Source: Rhodospirillales bacterium
GTDB lineage: Bacteria; Pseudomonadota; Alphaproteobacteria; Rhodospirillales; Defluviicoccaceae
DNA length: 39,989 nucleotides
Direction: 5' to 3'
NCBI GenBank assembly: GCA_016710335.1
Contig: JADJXQ010000011.1
Location: 1 to 39,989 of the forward strand
Of this stretch, positions 9,501 through 16,444 are shown one piece after another (positions within the stretch are counted from its first letter, which is position 1; the number at the start of each line of letters is the position of its first letter). The notes below the pieces were generated by a model that made no database searches, was not told the DNA's origin, and saw only the letters and a program-made list of their open reading frames with translations. The position numbers and the translations under genes were made by a program.

Positions 9501-9608
9501 CTCGCGCACCGGCAGGCGGCTCAGCGCGGCGATGCCGAAGACGACGATGAGCAGGCTGACCACGGTCGCGAGGACGGAGCGACGGATGCTGAGCTCCGAG
9601 AGTGTCAC
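6492..9608 (-). CDS. RND-family efflux permease (AcrB/MexF-like, hydrophobe-amphiphile exporter)
   Basis: Intact 1038-residue inner-membrane proton-driven exporter. The start is the GTG at 9608, overlapping the stop of the fusion-protein gene (GTGA), with LSELSIRRSVLATVVSLLIVVFG as the first helix and RLPVRELPDVE following. The proton-relay residues are present: two adjacent aspartates in ILAIGLVVDDAIVMLENIQ (helix 4) and the lysine in LLVGLMAKNGILIVEFANQ (helix 10). Two large periplasmic loops and twelve helices fit family architecture. No TolC-like outer-membrane factor is in the window. Together with the membrane-fusion protein it forms an MFP-RND pair; substrates cannot be predicted. It is the longest unbroken gene here, showing that frameshift density varies along the contig. 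Confidence 0.93.
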   Translation of the reverse strand: MTLSELSIRRSVLATVVSLLIVVFGIAALSRLPVRELPDVERAVVSITTSYTGAAPEIVDTDITEVIEGAVAGVSGVREITSESRRGRGRTTITFNGDRDIDEAANDVRDAVARVRARLPDDADEPQIVKSDSDADPVMRLGIVSDRMSPAEITDYVERFLVDRLATLDGVANVEINGQRRFAIRIWLDRRALAARDLTTADVEAALRRSNLELPAGEVESTARELTVRLDSRLRDVESFRRLVIATAGGYPIRLADVARVELGAEDDSTFVRSDGRPAVGINVLRQSQANTIAISDAVRAEIELLRPILPAGMDIIVGSDDAIFIAASIREVLTALGISIILVVLVIFVFLLSLRATLVPAVTIPVAVVGSFILIQALGFSINVLTLLALILAIGLVVDDAIVMLENIQRRIEAGEKPITASVLGARQVTFAIIATSLTLIAVFVPLSFMQGQVGRLFIEFGLVLAAAVLISTFVALTLCPALCSRVLKGRSAGAAGTTGGGRAARAVGNVYRRLLLRTLAAPLPVLVMGLLLAATSYGLYVALPQELTPIEDRGVFFVPVIAPQGSTVTYTDERVAEVEGVIRPLLEDGEVERLFAIAGSFNSNNRGFVVGRLADWGLRDRSQQAIINELAPRISGITGARAFPVSPAGLGLGGSSSPLRVVIGGPDFQSAKEWADAIVERAEANPQLLNLDVDFEENQPQLTLRVDRDRADDLGISLETIAQTLQTLLASREATEFIDRGREYPVILQARAEDRRSPTDLENIFVRGTRSGTLVPLTALVLAEEGASAPALRRYDRLPAVAITAALADGYDLGSAIAYIEAIALETLPEEARLGFAGQSREFIEARGGMLFTFAMALLIVFLVLAAQFESWIHPLIIMLTVPLAVAGALLALYVTGLSLNVYSQIGIVLLVGLMAKNGILIVEFANQLRDEGHGVREAVVEAAVLRLRPIVMTVVSTVLGAVPLVIATGAGAESRIAIGTVIIGGLGLASVLTLVLTPVLYDLLARFTRPASAIGRELEAELSAGLNGRRTTRAG

Positions 9609-10773
9609 CCGATGTCTCCGGACGGCAGGGCGATCCGCTCGGGATCGACGGCCTTCGGCGCCTCGTAGCTGATGGCGACGCACCGTCGCGCAGGCGCTGC
9701 AGACCGCTGGTGACGACCAGCTCGCCGGCCTCGAGGCCGTTCTCGATCTCGACCACGCCGAGGCTGCGCGCGCCGAGCTCGACGAGCCGCCGCTCGGCCC
9801 GCTCCGGCCCTGCCACATAGACGAAGCTGCGATCGGCCTCGCTGACCACGGCCTCCTCCGGCACGATGACCGCGTCGCGCTCGCCGAGCGTGATGTCGAC
9901 CAGCACGAAGAGGCCCGCCGGCAGGAGGAGATCGGGGTTGGGGAGCGAGGCCCGCACGCGAAAGGCGCGACTCGTGACGTCGACGCGCGTGTCGATGCTG
10001 GTGAGCGTGCCGGCGAAGCTGCGGTCGGGGAAGCTGGTGCTGCTGGCCTGGACCTCGAGGCCCGGCTGGATGCGGCCGTAGAAGAATTCCGGCAGCATGA
10101 ACTCGACGATCATCCGGCTTCGATCGTCGAGCGTGGTGATCACCGTGTCGTTGTCGACCCTGGCTCCCAGATCGACCCGGCGAATGCCGACGACCCCGTC
10201 GAAGGGGGCGCGGACCAGCCGGTCCTCGAGCCGCTGGGCCGCCCGGTCGACCCGCGCCTGGGCGGCGGCGGCGGCGGCCTCCAGCTCGACCACGGTCGCC
10301 TCGGCGATGTTGTTGCTGGCCCGCAGCCGCCGGGCACGGTCCAGCGCCGACTGCGCTTCCTTCGCCATCGCCCGCGCCTCGTCGAGATCCGCCTCTTCGA
10401 TGGCATCGTCGAGGCGCGCCAGCACGGCGCCGGCCTCGACCGCCTGGCCCGGCTCGAACAGCAGCTCGGTGATCCGCCCCGAGGCCAGGGACACCACCTC
10501 GATCGCCTGGTTGGCCAGCGTCGTGCCGACCGCCTCGGCCCGGTCCCGCACCGTCTCGCGCACCGCTCGCGCGACCTCGACGGAGATCGTCCGCCCGCCG
10601 CCTTTGCCGTCGCCGGGGATGACGCTCGCCGCCGTCAGATGATGGTAGAAGTAATAGCCGCCGACCGCCCCGCCCAGGAGCAGCAGCGACAGCAGGATCT
10701 GACGAACGGTCGACAAGAATCCGTCTCCGACGCGGGCTCGGGTGGATGCGCTAGAGTTAGCGGGGTTCAGCAT
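9605..10773 (-). CDS. RND efflux periplasmic adaptor (membrane fusion protein), C-terminal frameshift
   Basis: Adaptor linking the RND permease to an outer-membrane channel. From the ATG at 10773 an N-terminal hydrophobic anchor (ILLSLLLLGGAVGGYYFY) is followed by the barrel-sandwich half VSLASGRITELLFEPGQAVEAG. Then come an alanine-rich coiled-coil hairpin, the second sandwich half LVRAPFDGVVGIRRVDLG, a beta-barrel domain and a membrane-proximal domain (IVPEEAVV, ELVVTSGLQRLRDGA). There is no lipobox, so it is anchored by a helix. The frame is lost at about 9690; adding one base gives VAISYEAPKAVDPERIALPS and a stop whose TGA overlaps the permease GTG. That fits an error in sequence rather than a lost tail. 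A TTG at 10785 is an alternative start. Confidence 0.88.
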
Positions 10774-10855
10774 CGAGCAAGCCAATACATGTCGCGCGAT
10801 TGTATCGAATTTTCGCGGCGATGTGTTGCGCCGGCGGCGAGGTGCTGTCCGGCGC

Positions 10856-12122
10856 TCAGTCGATCAGCACGGCCCGGAAATCATTGACGTTGGTGAGCGT
10901 CGGCCCGGTGACGACCTGCTGGCCCAGGGTCCCGAAGAACGTGTGGCCGTCGTTGCGCGCGAGGCTGGCCTTGGCGACGAGGCCGAGCGACGCCGCCTTC
11001 GCCAGGGTCGCGTCGTCGATCCAGGCGCCGGCCACCTCGGCGGCCCCGTCGACGCCGTCCGTGTCGGCGGCGATCGCGCTCACCCCCGCCAGGCCGTCGA
11101 GCGCCACGGCGAGGGCCAGGAGGAACTCGACGTTCCGCCCGCCGCTGCCGTCGCCCCGGACGGTGACCGTCGTCTCGCCGCCCGAGAGCAGCACGCAGGG
11201 CCGCGGGCAGGGCTGGCCGTGGCGGATCACCTGCTTGGCGATGGCGGCCATCACCTTGGCGACGTCGCGGCTCTCGCCCTCGATGCTGTCGCCGAGGATC
11301 AAGGGGGTGATGCCGGCGGCGCGCGCCACTTCCGCCGCCGCCTCGAGCGAGGCCTGCGGCGTCGCGATCATGACCGTCTCCGCCCGCTCGAGCCGCGGGT
11401 CGCCCGGCTTGACGCTTTCGCAGGCGGGATCCTCGAGATGGCGCCGCACATGCGGGGCGAGCTCGATCCCGTATTTCTCGACCAGGGCCAGCGCATCCGC
11501 GCGGGTGGTCGGGTCCGGCACGGTGGGGCCGGACGCGATCCACAGCCGGGTCGTCGCCCAGCACGTCCGAGATCACCAGAGCGCCACCAGCCGGGCGGGT
11601 GCGCCGCGGCGGCCAGCCAGCCGCCTTGATCTCCGGAGGTGCTTGCGCACGCAGTTCATCTCGTCGATCGAGGCGCCCGAGCGCAGCAAGGCGCGGTTGA
11701 CGGCCTGCTTGTCCTCGAGGCCGAGGCCCGGCGCCGGCAGGGCCAGGAGCGACGAGCCGCCGCCCGAGATCAGCGCCAGGACGAGATCGTCCTCCGTGAG
11801 ACCCTCGACCATGGCGAGGATGCGTGCCGCCGCGGCCTCGCCCGCCGCGTCCGGCACCGGATGCGCCGCCTCGACGATCTCGATGTGCTCGCACGGGCAC
11901 GGCGTGGCCGTAGCGGGTCACCACGAGACCCTCGAGCGGGCCCGGCCAGTGCTGCTCGACGGCCCGGGCCATGGCCGCGCTCGCCTTGCCGGCGCCGATC
12001 ACGATCGTGCGACCCTTTGGAGGCATCGGCAGATGTGCCGGCACGGCGCGATCCGGCATGGCGACCGCAACCGCCGCATCCAGCATCGCCCGCAAGAGCT
12101 TATCCGGCCCGGCTCTGCCCAT
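10856..12122 (-). CDS. Glycerate 2-kinase, MOFRL family (GckA/TtuD-like), frameshifted
   Basis: Phosphorylates D-glycerate to 2-phosphoglycerate, usually in tartrate, glyoxylate, serine-cycle or hydroxypyruvate metabolism. The start is the ATG at 12122 (MGRAGPDKLLRAMLDAAVAVA). Family segments are TIVIGAGKASAAMA near the N-terminus, LALISGGGSSLLALPAPG, KQAVNRALLRSGASIDEMNCVRKHL, then in the C-terminal MOFRL domain VLLSGGETTVTVRGDGSGGRN, AADTDGVDGAAEVAGAW and LARNDGHTFFGTLGQQVVTGPTLTNVNDFRAVL. The frame shifts at about 11895, 11650 and 11545; homology continues through all of them, so sequence error is likely. No tartronate semialdehyde reductase or hydroxypyruvate isomerase is adjacent, so pathway membership is open. 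Confidence 0.86.
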
Positions 12123-12146
12123 GCCTGCCCTTCACCTCGAAACAAC

Positions 12147-12171
12147 AAAGCCGGGACCAGGCCCGGCTTTT
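12147..12171 (-). terminator. Intrinsic terminator downstream of rpmJ
   Basis: Perfect 9-bp stem AAAGCCGGG / CCCGGCTTT with a 6-base loop, 23 bases past the rpmJ stop. In the rpmJ direction it is followed by CTTTGTTGTTTC, a T-rich tract; the other side has only four Ts. It probably ends the rpmE-rpmJ transcript just before the glycerate kinase start at 12122. Confidence 0.8.
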
Positions 12172-12193
12172 GTCCACGTCGAGGGCGCCGGCT

Positions 12194-12319
12194 TCAGCCC
12201 TGGCGGGCCTTGAAGCGCGGGTCCTTCTTGTTGATGATGTAGACGCGCCCCTTGCGCCGCACGAGACGGCAGTCCTTGTGGCGGGTCCTCGCCGTCTTCA
12301 GCGAATTGCGAACCTTCAT
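12194..12319 (-). CDS. rpmJ: 50S ribosomal protein L36 (cysteine-poor form)
   Basis: A 41-residue basic protein, MKVRNSLKTARTRHKDCRL followed by VRRKGRVYIINKKDPRFKARQG, matching ribosomal protein L36. It has only one cysteine, so it is the zinc-free form usual in alphaproteobacteria rather than the CCHC form. GGAG lies six bases before the ATG (CGGAGACGACGATG). It follows rpmE after a 30-base gap and is closed by the hairpin at 12147-12171. The frame is intact. Confidence 0.95.
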   Translation of the reverse strand: MKVRNSLKTARTRHKDCRLVRRKGRVYIINKKDPRFKARQG

Positions 12320-12349
12320 CGTCGTCTCCGAATGATGCGTAGCGCGCGA

Positions 12350-12585
12350 TCAGGCCTTGCGGCGAAAGCTCTGGAAGCGCCGGTTGAACTTCTCCACCTG
12401 GCCACGCTCGCGCAGCTGCATCGAGCCGCCGGTCCAGGCGGGATGGGACTTCGGATCGACGTCGAGCGTCAGCGTGTCGCCTTCGGCACCCCAGGTCGAG
12501 CGCGTCTTGAAGGTCGAGCCGTCGGTCATCACCACGTTGATCTCGTGGTAAGCCGGGTGGATATCCTTTTCACGGGAACTTTCAT
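12350..12585 (-). CDS. rpmE: 50S ribosomal protein L31 (zinc-free form), frameshift near start
   Basis: About 78 residues: MKVPVKKDIHPAYHEINVV after repair, then TDGSTFKTRSTWGAEGDTLTLDVDPKSHPAWTGG and QVEKFNRRFQSFRRKA. It lacks the CxxC pair of zinc-binding L31, as usual in alphaproteobacteria. The ATG at 12585 leads into GTGAAAAGGAT; one missing A in this run (12566-12569) breaks the frame, and restoring it gives VKKDIHP. Since L31 is widely conserved, this is probably a sequence error. A TATATA stretch about 20 bases upstream could be a promoter -10 element, but this is weak evidence. The gene diverges from the ABC exporter. Confidence 0.9.
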
Positions 12586-12718
12586 CTAAGCCAAGCCGCC
12601 GGTATATAGCGGGGCAGGCCGACGAACTCAAGCCTTCGCCGGCATCCCTTCGCGCGGGGTTGCTGTCACACCCCTGGCGGCTGCCTGCCCGCCACGCCCG
12701 ATTCCCTGGGAGCACCGC

Positions 12719-14518
12719 ATGACCCGGGCAGCCGCCCCGCTTCCCGACACTGTCGAACGCATGAAGAGCCGCGACTTCAGGCAGCTCCGCCGCCTCGCCG
12801 CCTATCTCGCCCCGTATCGCTGGCGGGTTGCCGGTGCCCTCGTGGCCCTTGTCGTCGCCGCGGCCGCGGTGCTCTCGCTCGGTGTCGGCCTGCGCTACCT
12901 GATCGACAGCGGCTTCGGCGCCGGCCGGCCGCAGGCGCTGGACCATGCGCTCCGCGCCTCGCTGCTCGTCATCCTGGCGCTGGCCGTCGCCACCTATCTG
13001 CGCTCCTACCTCGTGACCTGGCTCGGCGAGCGGGTCGTGGCCGAGCTTCGCAACCAGGTCTATCGCCACATCATCCGCATGCCGCCCGGCTTCTTCGAGA
13101 CCACGCGGACCGGCGAGGTGCTGTCGCGCCTCACCACCGACACGACGGTCGTGCAGACGGTGATCGGCTCGACCGTCACCCAGGCGCTGCGCAACATCCT
13201 GCTCACGGTCGGCGGCATCGGCCTGCTCGTCTACAGCAACCCGAAGCTCTCCGGCCTCGTCCTCCTGGTCGTGCCGCTGGTCGTCGTGCCGATCGTCGTC
13301 TTCGGTCGCAAGGTCCGCCGCCTGTCGCGCACCGCCCAGGACCGGCTCGCCGATGTCAGCGGCCGCGCCGAGGAGACGGTCAACGCCGTGCGCACCGTGC
13401 AGGCCTTCGCCCAGGAGGAGCGCGAGGCGACGACGTTCGCCGCCGCCAGCGAGGCCGCGTTCGAGGCCGCCGCGGCCCGCGCCAAGGCCCGCTCGATGCT
13501 GGCGGCGGTGGTCATCACGCTCGTCTTCGGGGCTATCGTCGCGGTGCTCTGGATGGGCGGCCAGGACGTGCTCGCCGGCCGGATCACGGCGGGCGAGCTC
13601 TCGGCCTTCGTCTTCTTCGCCACCGTTGTGGCGAGCGCGGTGGGCGGGCTCTCGGACATCGTCGGTGATCTGCAACGCGCCGCCGGCGCCACCGAGCGGC
13701 TCTTCGAGCTGCTCGACAGCGAGCCGGCCATCAGGGCACCGGCAGCACCCCTGGCGCTGCCGGAGCGAACCGCCGGCGAGGTGCGCTTCGAAGCGGTCCG
13801 CTTCGCCTATCCGGGCCACCCCGAGCGCATCATCCTCGACGGCCTCGACCTGGCGGTCCGACCCGGCGAGAGCGTCGCCCTGGTCGGCCCGTCGGGCGCC
13901 GGAAAGACGAGCATCTTCCAGCTCCTCATGCGCTTCTACGACCCGCAAGCGGGGCGCATCCGCCTCGACGGCCAGCCCATCGACCAGCTCGACCCGGCCC
14001 GCTACCGCTCGCGCCTCGGCCTCGTGCCGCAGGAGCCGGTGATCTTCTCCGCCGATGCCTGGACCAATATCCGCTACGGCCGGCCCGAGGCCAGCGACGC
14101 GGAGGTCTTGGAAGCCGCCGAGACGGCGGCGGCCAGGGGCTTCATCGAGGCGCTGCCCGAGGGCTTCGCCACCTTCCTCGGCGAGAAGGGTGTCCGCCTC
14201 TCGGGCGGGCAGCGCCAGCGCATCGCCATCGCCCGGGCCATCCTGCGCGATCCCGCCGTCCTCCTGCTCGACGAGGCGACCAGCTCGCTCGATGCCGAGA
14301 GCGAGTTCGCCGTCCAGCAGGCGCTCGACTACCTGATGCGCAACCGCACCAGCATCGTCATCGCCCACCGCCTCGCCACCGTGCTCAAGGCCGACCGGAT
14401 CCTCGTCATGGAGGACGGGCAGATCGTCGACGCCGGCACGCATCGCGAGCTGATCGGCCGCGGCGGGCTCTACGCCCGCCTCGCCGACCTGCAGTTCCGC
14501 CAGGGCGAGGCCGCCTGA
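12719..14518 (+). CDS. ABC exporter with fused permease and ATPase domains (MsbA-related)
   Basis: Intact 599-residue half-transporter expected to act as a homodimer in the inner membrane. The N-terminal part has about six helices starting at residue 35 (VAGALVALVVAAAAVLSLGVG), with the coupling-helix region RNQVYRHIIRMPPGFFETTRTGEVLSRLTTDT. The ATPase domain carries Walker A GPSGAGKT near residue 390, the Q-loop LVPQEP, signature RLSGGQRQR near 494, Walker B AVLLLDEATSSLD near 514 and the H-loop IVIAHRLAT. GGGAG precedes the ATG at 12719. The sequence resembles the MsbA-related exporters common in alphaproteobacteria, often found beside rpmE as here. The substrate (lipid, drug or peptide) cannot be decided. 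No regulator is adjacent. Confidence 0.93.
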   Translation: MTRAAAPLPDTVERMKSRDFRQLRRLAAYLAPYRWRVAGALVALVVAAAAVLSLGVGLRYLIDSGFGAGRPQALDHALRASLLVILALAVATYLRSYLVTWLGERVVAELRNQVYRHIIRMPPGFFETTRTGEVLSRLTTDTTVVQTVIGSTVTQALRNILLTVGGIGLLVYSNPKLSGLVLLVVPLVVVPIVVFGRKVRRLSRTAQDRLADVSGRAEETVNAVRTVQAFAQEEREATTFAAASEAAFEAAAARAKARSMLAAVVITLVFGAIVAVLWMGGQDVLAGRITAGELSAFVFFATVVASAVGGLSDIVGDLQRAAGATERLFELLDSEPAIRAPAAPLALPERTAGEVRFEAVRFAYPGHPERIILDGLDLAVRPGESVALVGPSGAGKTSIFQLLMRFYDPQAGRIRLDGQPIDQLDPARYRSRLGLVPQEPVIFSADAWTNIRYGRPEASDAEVLEAAETAAARGFIEALPEGFATFLGEKGVRLSGGQRQRIAIARAILRDPAVLLLDEATSSLDAESEFAVQQALDYLMRNRTSIVIAHRLATVLKADRILVMEDGQIVDAGTHRELIGRGGLYARLADLQFRQGEAA

Positions 14519-14521
14519 GCC

Positions 14522-15540
14522 TCAGTCGACGATCACGTCCTCCGCATAGGCGAAGAGCGCCGGCGTGCCGCCCGTGTGGACGAAGATCACGGTGTCGCTC
14601 GAGGTGAGCCGGCCCTGGCGGACGTGGTCGATCAGCCCGGCCATCGCCTTCGAGCTGTAGACCGGGTCGAGGATGACGCCCTCGGTCCGGGCGACCAGCG
14701 CCAGCGCCTCCCGGGCGGCGTCCGACACCACGCCATAGCGCGGCCCGATATACTCGTCCGAGCTCAGGATCGAAGAAGGATCGATCGTGGCATCGAGCCC
14801 GAGGCGGCGGGCCGTCGCCGTGGCGATCCGGGCGATGTCCCAGGCGCGGTCCGTCTGCCCTTGATGGGAGCGATGCTGTGCAGCGCCAGCTTGCGGCCGA
14901 TGAGCTCGAAGCCGAGCGCGAGCCCGGCCGGCGTCATGTTCGCACCCGAGAGATAGAGATGGCTCGGCGCGAAGCCCTGCCGTTCGAGCTGCTCGTCGAT
15001 CTCGAGAGCGGCCCGCACATATCCCAGCGCACCCGTGACGAGGTTCTCGGTCTGCATCGGCCCCACGATGTAGGGCTTGCGGCCGGCCTCGCGCAGCTTG
15101 GCCGCCTTCGCCTCGAGCAGCGGCTGGACCTGCTCGAGGCTGGTCAGATCGACCACCTCGATCTCGGCCCCCATCAGCCGGTAGAGCAGGAAGTTGCCCT
15201 GCAACGCCGGCCCCTTCTCGCCGTGCAGCAGCACGAGATGGATGTCGAGGCCGAGCTTTTTCGCCGCCGCCGTCATCTGCCGGCACCAGTTCGACTGCGT
15301 GTAGGCGCTGCCGATCACCGTGTCGGCACCCTTGGCCAGGATGTCGGCGAAGACGTACTCGAGCTGGCGGGTCTTGTTGCCGCCGAAGGCGAGGCCGGTC
15401 AGGTCGTCCCGCTTCAGCCAGATCTCCGGCCCGCCCAGCGCTGCGGTCAGCCGTGGCGCCGGCTCGAGCGGTGTGGGCAAATGCGCCAGTGGCACGCGCG
15501 GAATGGCGTCGAGGCGGGCAAGCAGTTCGTCGCGGGTCAC
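14522..15540 (-). CDS. PLP-dependent D-cysteine desulfhydrase / ACC-deaminase family enzyme (one frameshift)
   Basis: Fold-type II PLP enzyme of the family containing D-cysteine desulfhydrase, ACC deaminase and L-cysteate sulfo-lyase. The GTG start at 15540 has GGAGG eight bases upstream. Conserved parts are PTPLEPAPRLTAALGG, WLKRDDLTGLAFGGNKTRQLEY with the PLP lysine, and at the C-terminus LDPVYSSKAMAGLIDHV and FVHTGGTPALFAY. The substrate loop reads YTQSNWCRQ where most members have QSNHxRQ, so a normally conserved histidine is tryptophan and specificity may differ. One frameshift at about 14855 interrupts otherwise continuous homology. Repaired length is about 339 residues, normal for the family. 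The operator-like palindrome array at 15695-15808 lies 155 bases upstream and may control it. Confidence 0.85.
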
Positions 15541-15694
15541 GTTTCGGGCCTCCAGGGGGCGGGTGGCATGATGCTTCGAATCCGCCAGAGTATCACGAAA
15601 GCTTATGGCAGTCGCGGCAGGCGGGGCGTGGCGGCGGCGAATCGGCGCTCGGCAGCCCGGATCGTCGCATTTCATGCAGCAATTCGGCTCGGGT

Positions 15695-15808
15695 TGTCGC
15701 AGAATCCGCGACAGCGAACCCAAGGATGTCGCGAAAGCTGCGACATAAGCGATCGTGATGTCGCGGAATCTGCGACATCGGGCGCGAAATGTCGCGGATT
15801 CCGCGACA
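15695..15808. promoter_or_regulatory. Array of four 19-bp palindromes at about three-helical-turn spacing
   Basis: Four copies of TGTCGC-N7-GCGACA at 15695-15713, 15727-15745, 15759-15777 and 15790-15808. The cores are AGAATCC, GAAAGCT, GGAATCT and GGATTCC. Start-to-start distances are 32, 32 and 31 bases, about three DNA turns, so bound dimers would sit on one face of the helix. The arms are identical in all copies while the spacer DNA is not conserved, which points to protein-binding sites rather than a recent tandem duplication. It is upstream of the PLP-enzyme gene starting at 15540. I do not recognise the cognate regulator. Confidence 0.75.
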
Positions 15809-15820
15809 GGTGCCGGCGAA

Positions 15821-15912
15821 CGAACCCGCGGAACCGACGATCGAACCCACCGATTCGACGAGCGAACCCGGGGGATTCGACGATGGAACCCGGGGATTCG
15901 ACGAACGAACCC
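15821..15912. repeat. Direct repeats with CGAACCC cores every 21-22 bp
   Basis: GAACCC cores begin at 15821 (with C), 15842, 15863, 15885 and 15906, giving spacings of 21, 21, 22 and 21 bases, about two helical turns. Three units also contain GATTCGACGA, and CCCGGGG lies between GAACCC and GATTCG, so each of these can form a small hairpin. Further CGAACCC copies occur at 15715 (between palindromes 1 and 2), 15963 and 15990 without the regular spacing. A 21-base unit keeps an open frame as 7-residue peptide repeats on the minus strand, but no start, RBS or family supports coding. The rest of 15541-16041 shows no gene. Confidence 0.65.
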
Positions 15913-16041
15913 GAGGTCCGGGACAGCGATTCCGTGCCTCCTGGCGCCACCCGCCGCAGCAACGAACCCGAGGACCATGATTTGCCGATCGAACCCCGCA
16001 CGGGCTTGCGTTCCGGATCGGTATAGGCTATAAATCCTATG

Positions 16042-16260
16042 TCACGCCTCGAGCGGCTTCGTCGCCCGGCGCAGCTCGGCGAAGTTGTCGCGCAGATGCT
16101 CGGCGGCGCGCAGCGCCAGCGCGGTGACGGTGGGCGTCGGATTGACCACCCCGCCGGTCGCGAGGACGCTTCATACCGATCTTCTGGCCGCCGATCGGCT
16201 TGTTCTCGGTGACCGCGCGATACTCGCCCGGCACGAGCTCGTAGTTGACGTTCTCCTGCC
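16042..16260 (-). pseudogene. C-terminal remnant of a GMC-type oxidoreductase
   Basis: Reading minus, the last part is VLATGGVVNPTPTVTALALR followed by AAEHLRDNFAELRRATKPLEA and TGA at 16042-16044. This resembles the FPTGG-(A/V)-NPTxTxxALALRxAxHL end of GMC-family flavoprotein dehydrogenases. Upstream, in another frame, is NVNYELVPGEYRAVTENKPIGGQKIGMK, which I cannot place with certainty in the same family. No start codon, FAD-binding domain or upstream gene body is present before the next promoter region. It is therefore a truncated, frameshifted relic. The GMC assignment rests on about 30 residues. Confidence 0.45.
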
Positions 16261-16330
16261 GCGTTCTTCCCCTTTGCTCTCGTTTCAGGCTCGTCGGCCC
16301 AGCGACTGCGATCCGTGCGAGCGTCGCGAA

Positions 16331-16388
16331 ACCTGTTTTCTCTTGCTGTTTCGTATCGTAAACAGGTCATGCTTCATTACCGAAACAG
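16331..16388 (+). promoter_or_regulatory. Candidate operator/promoter region of the amidohydrolase-DSD1-XRE operon
   Basis: An AT-richer stretch before the TTG at 16445 holds nested inverted repeats: CTGTTTCG (16346-16353) with CGAAACAG (16381-16388), and TGTTT with AAACA inside TGTTTCGTATCGTAAACA (16347-16364). CCTGTTT/AAACAGG also flank this block. The XRE-cupin regulator encoded two genes downstream is the obvious candidate to bind here. No clear -35/-10 pair could be assigned. Confidence 0.45.
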
Positions 16389-16444
16389 AAAAATGTGCGC
16401 GGCCACAGTCCACGCGGTAGTAGGCGCCCGCGGGAGCCTCGTCC

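Noticed and set aside
6801..9668. Plus-strand open frame of 955 codons
   Set aside because: It lies antisense to the intact RND permease and has the low-complexity composition expected from mirrored GC-rich codons.
12350..14443. 697-codon minus-strand frame including rpmE
   Set aside because: Only the last 70 or so residues (L31) are real; the rest is antisense to the fused ABC exporter and is open because of base composition.
15695..15912. Possible CRISPR array
   Set aside because: The repeats are only 19-21 bases with variable cores, the spacers are about 12-13 bases, and no cas gene is near.
15672..16033. Open frames with 7-residue repeats across the 21-bp direct repeats
   Set aside because: The repeat length is a multiple of three, so frames stay open by chance; there is no RBS, no family match, and the palindromes are better explained as DNA sites.
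16023..16040. Short inverted repeat ATAGG-N8-CCTAT as a terminator or operator
   Set aside because: A 5-bp AT-rich stem with an 8-base loop is too weak to call without further evidence.
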